Below, piece after piece: positions 18,912 to 27,849 of a stretch of DNA of 64,000 nucleotides; the stretch's first letter is position 1, and the number at the start of each line of letters is the position of its first letter. Under the pieces are notes generated by a model. That model was not told the origin of the DNA and searched no databases. It saw nothing but the letters and a program-made list of their open reading frames with translations. Made by a program: the position numbers and the translations under genes. This stretch comes from Thermaurantimonas sp046295455 (GTDB taxonomy: Bacteria > Bacteroidota > Bacteroidia > Flavobacteriales > Schleiferiaceae), in contig JBKBNI010000004.1 of assembly GCA_046295455.1 (NCBI GenBank), positions 209,032 to 273,031 of the forward strand, in the 5' to 3' direction.

Positions 18912-20939
18912 ATGCATTTGGATATATTTCGCGAGTTTGTAGTGGTTCTGGGTATATCTGCGATATTGATTTTAATATTTCAGCGCATTAAGATGCCCTC
19001 AATCATCGGTTTTCTGGTAGCGGGTATGCTCATGGGACCCACGGGGCTGCGCGTTATCACCGAAATTGAACAAATCGAAATCCTGTCCGAAATCGGGCTA
19101 ATCCTGCTGCTTTTTTTGATTGGAATTGAATTCAATCTGAAAACATTGTCTGCCATCAAGTCCACGGTCTTCATCGGCGGTGGGCTACAGGTTTTGCTTT
19201 CCATCGTATTAGCCGGTATTATTTCATATATCTATGGATTTAGTCCCAATGTGTCTTTGCTGATTGGTTTTATGATCTCGCTGAGCAGTACAGCCGTAGT
19301 GATCAAGCTCTTCCAGATTCAAGGCAGGATAAACAACCCTGAAGGGCGCAATTCACTGGCTGTGCTCATTTTTCAGGATCTGGTAGCCGTGCCGATGATG
19401 CTGCTCATTCCCGTGATGGCCGGCAACGGGGGAGGTAGTACATGGAAGATCCTGCTCCTGCTTGTTTTAAAGACGACTGTGGTACTCATATTGGTGTATC
19501 TGGCAGCGCGATATATCTTCCCTGCTATCTTGTATCAGGTAGCAGCGACCAAGAGCCAGGAGTTGTTTATAATCGTCATTCTGCTCACATGCTTCGCGAT
19601 TGCATGGCTGACCAATGAAGCGGGATTGTCGCTGGCACTTGGGGCCTTTTTGGCTGGTCTGGTCATCTCTGAGAGTGAGTACAGCCATCAGGCAGTGGCC
19701 AATGTATTGCCATTCAGGGAGGTGTTCATGAGTTTTTTCTTTATTGCCGTAGGATTGCTTCTTGATTTAAATTTTTTGTTCAAAAATTTTCATTGGGTTC
19801 TCATAATGGCAGTAGCTGTTATTTTTATAAAGTTTCTTACTGGAGCATCCGCTTTGATAATCAATGGAAAAAGTGCCCGGATGGCTATTGTTACAGGTTT
19901 GGCATTGGCCCAGATTGGTGAATTTTCGTTCGTATTGGCCAAGTCAGCCATTGACGAGGGACTGATCACCGAAAGTATGAACCAGTATTTTATATCCGTA
20001 TCCATTGTTACAATGATTATATCGCCCTACATCATCCGAAATATTGATGGTATATGCGATATACTCGGTCAGACTCAGGTACCTGAGATTCTCTCCAAGT
20101 TCAATACCATCATTCGCCCAGGACAGACCATGAATATGCCGGTAGAAATTTCGGAATCGCTGAAGGATCACCTTGTCATCATCGGATACGGGATCAATGG
20201 CAAAAATGTGAGCCGAGCGGCCAGATATTCAGGAATACCTCATGTGGTCATTGAAATGGATGGAAGACTGGTCAAAGAAGCACAAAACGAGAATATACCC
20301 GTGCTCTTTGGAGATGCCATGCACCCTGAGATTCTGAATAGTGCACATATTGAGAATGCCCGCGTTGCCGTAGTTGCCATATCGGATCTGGCTTCTACGC
20401 GGAGGATCATCGCGTCCATCAGGCAGTTGAGTCAATCGATCTATCTGATTGTACGCACCCGATATGTCCGGGAGATTGAAGAACTCATTGCACTTGGTGC
20501 CGATGAGGTAATACCCGAGGAATTTGAAACCTCAATTGAGATCTTCAGCCGGGTATTGCACAAATACCTTGTGCCCATGCATCAGATCTCTGATGTGATC
20601 AGTAAAATCCGGAGTACACATTATGAACTGTTTCGCCCGATCGAAGCCAGAAGCTCTAGTTCTGTAGATCTGAATATTCCGGATCTTTCAGTTGCCGCGG
20701 TTCAGGTCAGTAAGCTATCCTCCGGCCTTACCGGCAAGAAGGTCTCCGAGAGCCGCTTGCGCCAGGACTATAATCTGAATGTCATTGCCATCCGAAGGGG
20801 AAAACACTTCATCCAGGAAGTCAAACCTGATGAGCAGATTCAAAAAGATGATGTCCTGTATGTCGTCGGTACCTACGAAAATATTTCTGCCCTCTACAGG
20901 CGTGTAAGTGATAGGGGTCCCTGGGGTCTGGATGAATAA
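18912..20939 (+). CDS. CPA2-family monovalent cation:proton antiporter with RCK domain (KefB-like)
   Basis: 675-residue inner-membrane protein. Residues ~1-385 form about 12 hydrophobic segments with the CPA2 pattern (GFLVAGMLMGPTGL, SEIGLILLLFLIGIEF, NSLAVLIFQDLVAVPMML carrying the transport Asp, GLSLALGAFLAGLVISES). Residues ~410-530 are an RCK/TrkA-N domain with the nucleotide-binding loop VIIGYGINGKNVSRAA and an acidic residue at the next strand end (VVIEMDG). A TrkA-C domain closes the protein (residues ~590-670). Expected to exchange K+ or Na+ for H+ under nucleotide or thiol control. Monocistronic by context. Confidence 0.92.
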   Translation: MHLDIFREFVVVLGISAILILIFQRIKMPSIIGFLVAGMLMGPTGLRVITEIEQIEILSEIGLILLLFLIGIEFNLKTLSAIKSTVFIGGGLQVLLSIVLAGIISYIYGFSPNVSLLIGFMISLSSTAVVIKLFQIQGRINNPEGRNSLAVLIFQDLVAVPMMLLIPVMAGNGGGSTWKILLLLVLKTTVVLILVYLAARYIFPAILYQVAATKSQELFIIVILLTCFAIAWLTNEAGLSLALGAFLAGLVISESEYSHQAVANVLPFREVFMSFFFIAVGLLLDLNFLFKNFHWVLIMAVAVIFIKFLTGASALIINGKSARMAIVTGLALAQIGEFSFVLAKSAIDEGLITESMNQYFISVSIVTMIISPYIIRNIDGICDILGQTQVPEILSKFNTIIRPGQTMNMPVEISESLKDHLVIIGYGINGKNVSRAARYSGIPHVVIEMDGRLVKEAQNENIPVLFGDAMHPEILNSAHIENARVAVVAISDLASTRRIIASIRQLSQSIYLIVRTRYVREIEELIALGADEVIPEEFETSIEIFSRVLHKYLVPMHQISDVISKIRSTHYELFRPIEARSSSSVDLNIPDLSVAAVQVSKLSSGLTGKKVSESRLRQDYNLNVIAIRRGKHFIQEVKPDEQIQKDDVLYVVGTYENISALYRRVSDRGPWGLDE

Positions 20940-20959
20940 AATCTGATGGGAATCTGACC

Positions 20960-20967
20960 TACCTTTG
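20960..20967 (+). promoter_or_regulatory. Bacteroidota-type -7 element (TACCTTTG)
   Basis: TAnnTTTG match 27 bases before the ATG at 20994, a normal leader distance. No -33 TTTG is seen at the expected spacing. Confidence 0.38.
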
Positions 20968-20993
20968 TCTTACAATTCGAATAATGACCCTGT

Positions 20994-21497
20994 ATGACCT
21001 CTTCATCACCAGATTTTTTGAAAATTGTAAGACAAAAATCCATAGTCACTGACAAGCAAGAATACATCGAAACCATCAACTACCTCGTCGAAGAGCAACC
21101 TGTCCTGGCCTCACTGCTCTTTGATCTGGATGATGAAATGTCTGAAGAAATGCAGGAATACCTGTATCAGGCTGTAGTCATGCTGGTGCAGGGATTTCGC
21201 GAAACAGGAATTCACGTACGTCTGATTCCGGAAGAATCGGTAAAAAATATCATCAGCGAAAAGGATGAACTGTACAAGGAGGCGGTCGATGAGGAAAATC
21301 CCATTTTTGATAAGGAAAAGCTTCTATCTCTCAGCCACAATCCTTCCGTTTTGGAATTGTTGTATGACACATATTTTGATAAAGTCAGCTCAGATCCGGA
21401 TGCATACAATGTGTATGACCGCCTGAATCTGCTCTTTATGCTGGATGTAATCATTTCAGTAATCGAAGAAAACACTGATATCCGACAGGAATTATGA
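20994..21497 (+). CDS. Hypothetical acidic helical protein
   Basis: 167 residues, strongly acidic and apparently all-helical, without signal peptide or membrane segment. I do not recognise a domain. Landmarks are LVEEQPVLASLLFDLDDEMS near the N-terminus and YDRLNLLFMLDVIISVIEEN at the C-terminus. Its stop overlaps the start of the PaaI-like thioesterase (ATGA), so it is the first gene of a coupled pair and is very likely a real gene. Probably a lineage-restricted cytoplasmic protein. Confidence 0.7.
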   Translation: MTSSSPDFLKIVRQKSIVTDKQEYIETINYLVEEQPVLASLLFDLDDEMSEEMQEYLYQAVVMLVQGFRETGIHVRLIPEESVKNIISEKDELYKEAVDEENPIFDKEKLLSLSHNPSVLELLYDTYFDKVSSDPDAYNVYDRLNLLFMLDVIISVIEENTDIRQEL

Positions 21498-21934
21498 CAC
21501 ATCCGTCTCCACTGGACATCGTGCGGTATATGATGAGTAGGGATGCATTCAGCAGATGGCTCGGTATAGCAGTAGATGAAGTGCGTCCGGGCTATTGCAA
21601 ACTGTCAATGGCCGTACGGGCAGAAATGACCAATGGATTCGGAATAGCCCACGGAGGTATTGCCTATTCGCTGGCGGACAGTGCTCTGGCCTTTGCCGCC
21701 AATGCATCGGGACAAATGGCTAAAACCGTGCATCTCAGCTGCAGCTATATCAGGGCATTACATGCGGGAGATCTCATATATGCCGAGGCCACAGAGTCCG
21801 ACCGGTCGAAGCGATTCAGTTATATGGATATTACAATCACAAGTGGGATAGATAAAATTGCAAGTCTTCACGGTATGGCCTTCCTGAGTGATAAAATCTG
21901 GATTATACCGCCCACTTCTTCAGGAGCTCAATAA
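21494..21934 (+). CDS. PaaI-family hotdog thioesterase
   Basis: 146-residue hotdog-fold acyl-CoA thioesterase. The family active-site region GFGIAHGGIAYSLADSALAFA carries the HGG motif and the downstream catalytic Asp. In phenylacetate catabolism PaaI clears stalled CoA esters. No paa ring-oxidation genes are in the window, although a PaaH-like dehydrogenase is at the left edge, 20 kb away. Coupled to the acidic hypothetical gene upstream. Its 3' end overlaps the convergent aat gene by 32 bases. Confidence 0.85.
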   Translation: MTHPSPLDIVRYMMSRDAFSRWLGIAVDEVRPGYCKLSMAVRAEMTNGFGIAHGGIAYSLADSALAFAANASGQMAKTVHLSCSYIRALHAGDLIYAEATESDRSKRFSYMDITITSGIDKIASLHGMAFLSDKIWIIPPTSSGAQ

Positions 21935-22544
21935 AATCAGCCCTTCTGATCTCCTCGGCACCTAATGAGCGCAAATGAACTGTGCTCATCTGACAATCAA
22001 TTACCCGTACGGATTCTGACTGCTGCCATGCTTTACATGCCGACAATAAAGCAAATTTTGAGGCATTGGGCTCAAGGCTGAACATTGACTCACCGAAAAA
22101 AACTTTACCGATCCACACCCCATAAAAACCTCCTGCCAGCCGCCCATCGCGCCATGTTTCGTACGAATGTACAACTCCCAGATTATACAGCTGTGTATAT
22201 GCATCGAGAATCTCTCGCCCGATCCAAGTGCCATCACAGCCCGGACGCTTTACATTGGCACAAAGCCTGATGACCTGGTCGAAGGCTTGATTGTGGGTCA
22301 GGTGAAACGTATTTTTATTAAACACAGTACGCATGCTGTGGCTCACGTGCGCTTTCTCCGGAAACAGCACCATACGAGGATCCGGCGACCACCAGAGTAT
22401 TTGGGTTCCGGGCTCATACCATGGAAAATACCCGTGCTTGTAAGCATCAATTAGTACATCGGGTTCCAATGTGCCACCCGCAAAAATGGGAAAATCTCCA
22501 TTGTCTTTTTCGCCTGGATAAGGGAATCTCGGATGCGAAATCAT
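21903..22544 (-). CDS. aat: Leucyl/phenylalanyl-tRNA-protein transferase
   Basis: N-degron enzyme that transfers Leu or Phe from tRNA to proteins with N-terminal Arg or Lys, marking them for ClpAP. Motifs typical of the family: GYFPWYEPGTQILWWSPDPR, then GFYGVWIGKVFFGESMFS and the terminal DCQMSTVHLRSLGAEEI. I chose the start at 22544 (MISHPRFPYPG, 213 residues) because the Aat family has a short N-terminus. The open frame extends to 22583, and that longer start would overlap the divergent alkyltransferase-like gene further. Converges with the paaI-like gene and overlaps its end. Confidence 0.92.
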   Translation of the reverse strand: MISHPRFPYPGEKDNGDFPIFAGGTLEPDVLIDAYKHGYFPWYEPGTQILWWSPDPRMVLFPEKAHVSHSMRTVFNKNTFHLTHNQAFDQVIRLCANVKRPGCDGTWIGREILDAYTQLYNLGVVHSYETWRDGRLAGGFYGVWIGKVFFGESMFSLEPNASKFALLSACKAWQQSESVRVIDCQMSTVHLRSLGAEEIRRADFIELLKKWAV

Positions 22545-22555
22545 ATTTTCAGCCC

Positions 22556-22930
22556 ATGAAAAAAAATAAGGATATGCATACAAGCAAAATAAACATCCGG
22601 CGACGAGATTATTACGAGATGGTGTGGGATGTGGTCCGGCTGATACCCCGTGGTCGGGTGACCACCTACGGTCTCATTGCTGAATATCTTGGCACCAAAG
22701 GTGCCGCCCGACTCGTGGGCTATGCTATGAATGCCTCTCACAGCCAGCCCGATGTGCCGGCGCATCGCGTCGTAAACCGGCTTGGAATCCTTACCGGCAA
22801 GCACCACTTTGGACATCCTGATGCAATGAAAAACCTGCTTGAAGCTGAAGGGATCACCGTAGTTGACGACAGAATTGAGCACTTTGAAACCCTGGTTTGG
22901 AATCCTTCTAAAGAGCTCGGGCGCCTTTGA
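22556..22930 (+). CDS. MGMT-family alkyltransferase-like protein (ATL)
   Basis: About 124 residues from the ATG at 22556; an in-frame ATG at 22574 is also possible. The DNA-binding half of O6-alkylguanine-DNA alkyltransferase is clear: VVRLIPRGRVTTYGLIAEYL, ARLVGYAMNAS, then VPAHRVVNRLG. The catalytic Cys of the usual PCHRV motif is replaced by Ala, as in ATL proteins, which bind alkylated bases and flag them for nucleotide-excision repair rather than repairing them. The short length, lacking the N-terminal MGMT domain, agrees. Its 5' end overlaps the aat start region on the other strand. Confidence 0.88.
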   Translation: MKKNKDMHTSKINIRRRDYYEMVWDVVRLIPRGRVTTYGLIAEYLGTKGAARLVGYAMNASHSQPDVPAHRVVNRLGILTGKHHFGHPDAMKNLLEAEGITVVDDRIEHFETLVWNPSKELGRL

Positions 22931-23009
22931 ACGCATGTATATCCTTACCTCATTAAACCCTGATTACTCAAAATCTTCATATGTTTGACCACTTTAATTG
23001 ATCTGTAAG

Positions 23010-25031
23010 ATGAAGAAACTGGTTCTCTTAGCTCTTATCAGCGCATTCGCACTACATTCTCAGATTCCAATGACTCCCGATCTGTTATGGAAACTTGGAA
23101 GGGTCAGTCTTGAAGATGTGTCACCGGATGGCAGGTCTGTCCTTTATGGAGTCACCTTTTTTGATGTAGATGAAAACAAAGGAACCAAATTGATGTACGA
23201 AATGCCGTCTTCCGGCGGCACGGCCTCCCTGCTGGTGAAAGGTGAGAAGTCCCTGTCCTCGGCCGGATATCTTTCCGATCACAGGGTATGGTTTCTTCAC
23301 GGAGGACAACTTTATCTCAAAAGCAAAAATCAGATCACTCAGCTGACCAATCTCGACAGGTCCATACTCTCAGCCCGAGTGATTCACCTCTCAAACGGTA
23401 GGTTAAGAATCCTCGCCGTAATGGAAGTTTCAAATCCATCGGCTAATCTTCCGCGCTACAGTACCCTTACCAAAGCCAGGTTTCGTCTCTATGACGACCT
23501 CATGTACCGCCATTGGAGCGATTGGGAGGATCACCGTGTACAGCACGTTTTCTATGCCGACGTGTCACCCTCTGCAGAAAACGTGGATTTTTCAGCCTTT
23601 CGGGATGTGTTGGCCGGTGAACCTTACGATGCTCCTCTCAAACCTTTTGGCGGTGCAGAGCAGTACACATCCACCGTGGACGGAAGGTACATATTTTACA
23701 CCTGTAAAAAGCTCACAGGACGGGACTATGCGGTCAGCACCAATTCGGATATCTACCGCTATGAAGTAGAGACCGGTCTCACAATCAATATTACATCCGG
23801 ACAGAAAGGATACGATATGAATCCTGTTTTGTCGCCTGATGGTCGGTTTTTGGCCTATTTGAGTATGGAAAATGACGGCTACGAGAGCGATGTGCCTCGT
23901 CTGATGATCTATGAGATTGCTACGGCCACTACGCGCATTGCCATTGACCACATGTATATACACGACGTCGTGTGGGAAAACAACCAAAACATCCTAGTGA
24001 CCTATGACGACACCGGCACTGTGCAGATCGGACGTGTCGCATTAGACCGAAGAAAAAACGCATATACCCTCAGAGCCCTCACTGAAGGATGGTACAACTA
24101 TGGGAGTCTCCGCACGGCTGGGGGTGTGATCCTGGCTTCGCGTATGGATATGAATCATGCTCCTGAACTCTTTCGCATCGACCGTAGCGGACAAGCTATA
24201 CAAGTCACCCGTGTGAATACCGGTGTTTTCAACAGCATTCAGAAACCCAAAGTGACCCGCAGATGGGTACCTACATCCGATGACCGTCAGATGCTGGTAT
24301 GGGTCATCCTTCCCCCTGACTTTGATGAAACTAAAAAGTATCCTGTACTGCTCTACTGCCAGGGAGGGCCTCAGAGTCCGGTCTCACAGTTTTATAGCTT
24401 TCGGTGGAATTTTCAGGTCATGGCATCTCAGGGATATATCGTAGTGGCCCCCAACAGGAGAGGGGTACCCGGTTTTGGCAGGGAGTGGAATGAAGCCATC
24501 TCCGGTGACTGGGGCGGACAGCCCATGCGCGACTACCTGAGTGCCATAGATCATGTAGCAGCCGAGCCTTGGGCTGATGAGACCCGCATGGGGGCTGTAG
24601 GGGCCTCCTATGGGGGATATTCGGTGTACATGTTGGCTGGTATGCACGATGGACGCTTTAAGGCATTGATTTCTCATTGCGGATTGTTTCATATGGAGAG
24701 TTGGTATGGGACTACCGAGGAACTCTTTTTTGCCAATTGGGATCTTGGAGGAAGCTACTGGCAACAGCCCGTACCGAAGAGTTATACCCGATTTTCTCCA
24801 CACCTCTATGTAAACAATTGGACGGCCCCACTCCTTGTCATTCATGGAGAAATGGACTACCGGGTGCCTGTGGAGCAAGGCCTGCAGGCCTATCAGGCTG
24901 CCAGACTGCGCGACTTGCCTGCACGTCTTCTTCTGTTTCCGGACGAAGGACATTGGGTTCTAAAGCCTCAGAATGCACTTATATGGCATTCCGAATTTTT
25001 TAAGTTTCTCGATAGTTATTTAAAAAATTAA
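23010..25031 (+). CDS. S9-family (prolyl oligopeptidase-type) serine peptidase, exported
   Basis: 673 residues from the ATG at 23010, which begins the signal peptide MKKLVLLALISAFALHSQ. N-terminal ~400 residues form a WD40/beta-propeller-like region (VSPDGRFLAYLSMENDGYES, LSPDGRF). The C-terminal alpha/beta-hydrolase has the nucleophile in VGASYGGYSVYM, the acid in HGEMDYRVPVEQG and the catalytic His in DEGHWVLKPQN, plus the oxyanion region GGPQSPVSQFYSF. The closest types are acylaminoacyl- or dipeptidyl-peptidases. A periplasmic peptidase is expected. Confidence 0.93.
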   Translation: MKKLVLLALISAFALHSQIPMTPDLLWKLGRVSLEDVSPDGRSVLYGVTFFDVDENKGTKLMYEMPSSGGTASLLVKGEKSLSSAGYLSDHRVWFLHGGQLYLKSKNQITQLTNLDRSILSARVIHLSNGRLRILAVMEVSNPSANLPRYSTLTKARFRLYDDLMYRHWSDWEDHRVQHVFYADVSPSAENVDFSAFRDVLAGEPYDAPLKPFGGAEQYTSTVDGRYIFYTCKKLTGRDYAVSTNSDIYRYEVETGLTINITSGQKGYDMNPVLSPDGRFLAYLSMENDGYESDVPRLMIYEIATATTRIAIDHMYIHDVVWENNQNILVTYDDTGTVQIGRVALDRRKNAYTLRALTEGWYNYGSLRTAGGVILASRMDMNHAPELFRIDRSGQAIQVTRVNTGVFNSIQKPKVTRRWVPTSDDRQMLVWVILPPDFDETKKYPVLLYCQGGPQSPVSQFYSFRWNFQVMASQGYIVVAPNRRGVPGFGREWNEAISGDWGGQPMRDYLSAIDHVAAEPWADETRMGAVGASYGGYSVYMLAGMHDGRFKALISHCGLFHMESWYGTTEELFFANWDLGGSYWQQPVPKSYTRFSPHLYVNNWTAPLLVIHGEMDYRVPVEQGLQAYQAARLRDLPARLLLFPDEGHWVLKPQNALIWHSEFFKFLDSYLKN

Positions 25032-25093
25032 TCCGAATTCAATTTTCAAAAAGATATCTTCGTCTGCGTAAAACAATAAAAATCATTACATCT

Positions 25094-25630
25094 ATGGAAA
25101 CTTCATCACAATCTAAAGTCGCCCGTACAATCGGACTGAATAACGGGTACATTTTTGGCGCCTTGTATGGTGGCTACACCCTGGTGGCTTATCTGGTCAA
25201 TCTAGAGTGGTTTACAATCAGCTGGGCCGGCACTGTACTCTTTGTCTTAGGTATCGTAATGATGATTCTTTCTATCAATACCGCCAAAAAAGCACTTGGA
25301 GGCTACATCGGCTTCCGCGATTCTTTTACTTCTGCGTTTATCACAGCTTTCGTAGGCTCTCTGATTAATACCGTACTTACAATACTCATATTCAATGTAA
25401 TCGACCGCTCAGCGGCTGAGACAGTCGTGGATTTACTCAGCGAAAAAATGGAAACAATGATGGAACGACTCTCTGTACCGCAGGATAAAATTGATGAAGC
25501 CATCGAAAATATCGGCCAAGCATTTGCTCCGGCTACTCAACTGAGAGGCTTTGGAATAGGACTGGCTTTTTATGCAGCGATATCTGCCGTACTTGCTGCC
25601 TTCCTGAAAAAAAATAAACCGTTGGAATAG
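25094..25630 (+). CDS. DUF4199 domain-containing membrane protein
   Basis: 178 residues with four membrane segments (YIFGALYGGYTLVAYLV, WAGTVLFVLGIVMMIL, AFITAFVGSLINTVLTILIF, GFGIGLAFYAAISAVLAAFL). The cytoplasmic segment YIGFRDSFTSAF before the third helix and the amphipathic linker rich in Met/Glu (SEKMETMMERLSVP) are typical of the Bacteroidota DUF4199 family. Function unknown. Monocistronic. Confidence 0.8.
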   Translation: METSSQSKVARTIGLNNGYIFGALYGGYTLVAYLVNLEWFTISWAGTVLFVLGIVMMILSINTAKKALGGYIGFRDSFTSAFITAFVGSLINTVLTILIFNVIDRSAAETVVDLLSEKMETMMERLSVPQDKIDEAIENIGQAFAPATQLRGFGIGLAFYAAISAVLAAFLKKNKPLE

Positions 25631-26126
25631 CTTTTTTCGGTATGCGTACATGTGGTACCGGCTTTAATCATCAGGCGCGGGTCATCATAAATTCTTTCTT
25701 CTTTAGAAATTGGATTGCCGTATTATAAAATCAAAAACGCAGGATTGTAATCCCATAAACTGTTAAACGAAGGCAGGTCTTTCGTTGCAACACGGTTTGA
25801 AGAAAATATAAAGAAATCCTTAAAAAGGACAATATAATTTAACCGAGGAGGATGAGCTACTTAAAGAACTGCCTGAATTGGTAGCGTGAGTATGAAGAAC
25901 TGTGGTATGGGAGACGATCTGTCATAGTTCTGTAAAAGACTCAGACGAGAAGACATCTTTTGTCCGCCTGGCTGCACTTTTTTGGCCATGTGTGGATGGG
26001 TATTGCTGCAGAGGCATTGAATACCGGAAGAGCGTCTCACAGATGTATGGATAGCGATTTGAAATACAGAATTTTTCCTTAAGAACTTTATATATTCATT
26101 AACATTGCAAAAAATCCTTTTAAGCA
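25631..26126. other. Gene-poor interval, possible small gene remnants
   Basis: About 500 bases with no convincing gene. On the plus strand, short open stretches look protein-like but are broken: one reads LLNEGRSFVATRFEENIKKS and stops near 25830, and an adjacent frame gives NLTEEDELLKELPELVA before a stop near 25889. The two frames lie back to back and could be a decayed ORF. The minus-strand 88-codon frame here has no recognisable features. No terminator or RNA gene was seen. Confidence 0.3.
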
Positions 26127-27737
26127 ATGGTGTGGATTCAAAGTTCGAAGCCTTGGGCAGAAATATGGCAATGTGAGCGGTTTACTTCCGAATTTACGCA
26201 TGGCGTTTTGGGCACCTATCTGGGTACATGCCGATGGTTTGGCAGTAAGAATGCTGCCGTGAAGCGCCTCGTACCGAGACATGATCTGAGATGGAATTTT
26301 TCTGACAGCCGATTGTCGTATTTATTGCTGATTGATGTAGTGCATTACACAGCTCATACCGACACCTATTTCCTCCCTATGGTATATCGGGCAGATATTG
26401 ATCAACTACCGGAAAAATCAGTGATCTGCGGGCTTGAACTGCCTGAATCAAAGGGATACATCATCGATGCCTTATTCGATACAGATTTTCGCGAAGCTGT
26501 TTTTTTACACATATTAAAAGAGAAGGAAACTCCCGTGGCAAATGGCCATTTAAAGTTTGAAAAAGGCAAAAAACTTCAGGCTCCGGATGAGATCGATTCG
26601 CGTCTTCTGAACGCAGAGCAGAGCAATACGACGTTGGTTTACAATGATATGTATTACCTGAAGATCTACAGGAAGCTGTTTAGGGACACCAATCCCGATC
26701 TTGAAATTACCCGCTATCTGAGTGAAGAATCCAGTTTTACCAACTCGCCTTCGTATGCAGGATCTGTGACATGGAAGCGAGAGGGATATTTTGACGTATC
26801 GCTGGGTCTGATGCAGGAAAAGGTCGAAAATCAGGGCGATTCATGGAATTATTTTCTTGAAAAAAACCTCCTGGTGTTTCAAAATGTGAAGGAAATGGAC
26901 ATATCCCTGGATGAACTGCCGAAAGTACCCCTCTACAAGAGTGAAAAACCAGAGGATATTCCTCAGATTTTTCATCGGATCACCCCAGAGGGATATTTTG
27001 GAGACGTGGCTCTTTTGGCTAAGCGCACCGTGGAACTCCACATTGCCTTGTTTCGCGAAAAGACTAACCGCAATTTTTCTCCATCCCAGTTTAATCAGGA
27101 TTACCAGGTGTGGTTGCTCAACAGGCTGCTGTATCAGCTTGACAACCGGCTGAATCTCCTCGAAATGAACTACGAGCGCCTTCCGGAGCAGGGTAAAATA
27201 TGGGCATCCGAGGTGATCCGCAATGCTGAGCACATCCGAAACAGAATTTTAAATTTTGACTATCATACGCTCAACAGCATGCGCATCCGAATCCATGGTG
27301 ACTATCATCTCGGACAGGTCCTGGTGTCCAATGGGGATTTTGTCATCCTGGACTTCGAGGGCGAACCCGAGAGTACCATACGCGACCGAAAGGTCAAACA
27401 GCCACCGATTAAAGATGTAGCGGGAATATTCCGGTCATTTCACTACAGTCTTTTTGCCACCGTCTTTAATCATCCTGAAATTGGTTTGCCCCAGGAATTT
27501 CTCTTTGAGGTGGCCGGCCGTTTGTATCGCGCGATTACATCGGTGTTTCTTCATTATTACACCTGGCAGGCATTTGAGAGCAATCTGGATATCGGCTACA
27601 GGCCTGAAGTTGACTTCTTGCTGAAGTACCATGTCTTTGAAAAGGCCATCTATGAGTTGGGATACGAGTTGAACTCCCGGCCAGAGTGGGTCGTCATTCC
27701 CCTGAAAGGAATTATGCAGATTTTAAATAACGATTGA
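26127..27737 (+). CDS. Maltokinase-like phosphotransferase (Mak/Pep2 family)
   Basis: 536 residues with an aminoglycoside-phosphotransferase/maltokinase fold. The N-terminal cap has CRWFGSKN, typical of maltokinases. The catalytic loop is RIRIHGDYHLGQVL and the metal-binding DFEGEP follows (VILDFEGEPE), both hallmarks of Mak. It should phosphorylate maltose to maltose-1-phosphate, the donor for the GlgE glucan pathway. In many bacteria this enzyme is fused to trehalose synthase; here it stands alone, and neither GlgE nor TreS is next to it. A GH13 lipoprotein occurs 12 kb upstream. Confidence 0.83.
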   Translation: MVWIQSSKPWAEIWQCERFTSEFTHGVLGTYLGTCRWFGSKNAAVKRLVPRHDLRWNFSDSRLSYLLLIDVVHYTAHTDTYFLPMVYRADIDQLPEKSVICGLELPESKGYIIDALFDTDFREAVFLHILKEKETPVANGHLKFEKGKKLQAPDEIDSRLLNAEQSNTTLVYNDMYYLKIYRKLFRDTNPDLEITRYLSEESSFTNSPSYAGSVTWKREGYFDVSLGLMQEKVENQGDSWNYFLEKNLLVFQNVKEMDISLDELPKVPLYKSEKPEDIPQIFHRITPEGYFGDVALLAKRTVELHIALFREKTNRNFSPSQFNQDYQVWLLNRLLYQLDNRLNLLEMNYERLPEQGKIWASEVIRNAEHIRNRILNFDYHTLNSMRIRIHGDYHLGQVLVSNGDFVILDFEGEPESTIRDRKVKQPPIKDVAGIFRSFHYSLFATVFNHPEIGLPQEFLFEVAGRLYRAITSVFLHYYTWQAFESNLDIGYRPEVDFLLKYHVFEKAIYELGYELNSRPEWVVIPLKGIMQILNND

Positions 27738-27849
27738 ATGCTGGTAGGTCGGTACGATTTGAGGCTGAATAAAAACCAATTCTTGACCTCTGTCATACTT
27801 ATCCCAATTCTTATAATCGTACTTTGATACTTGGTTTTTGATCAATGGC

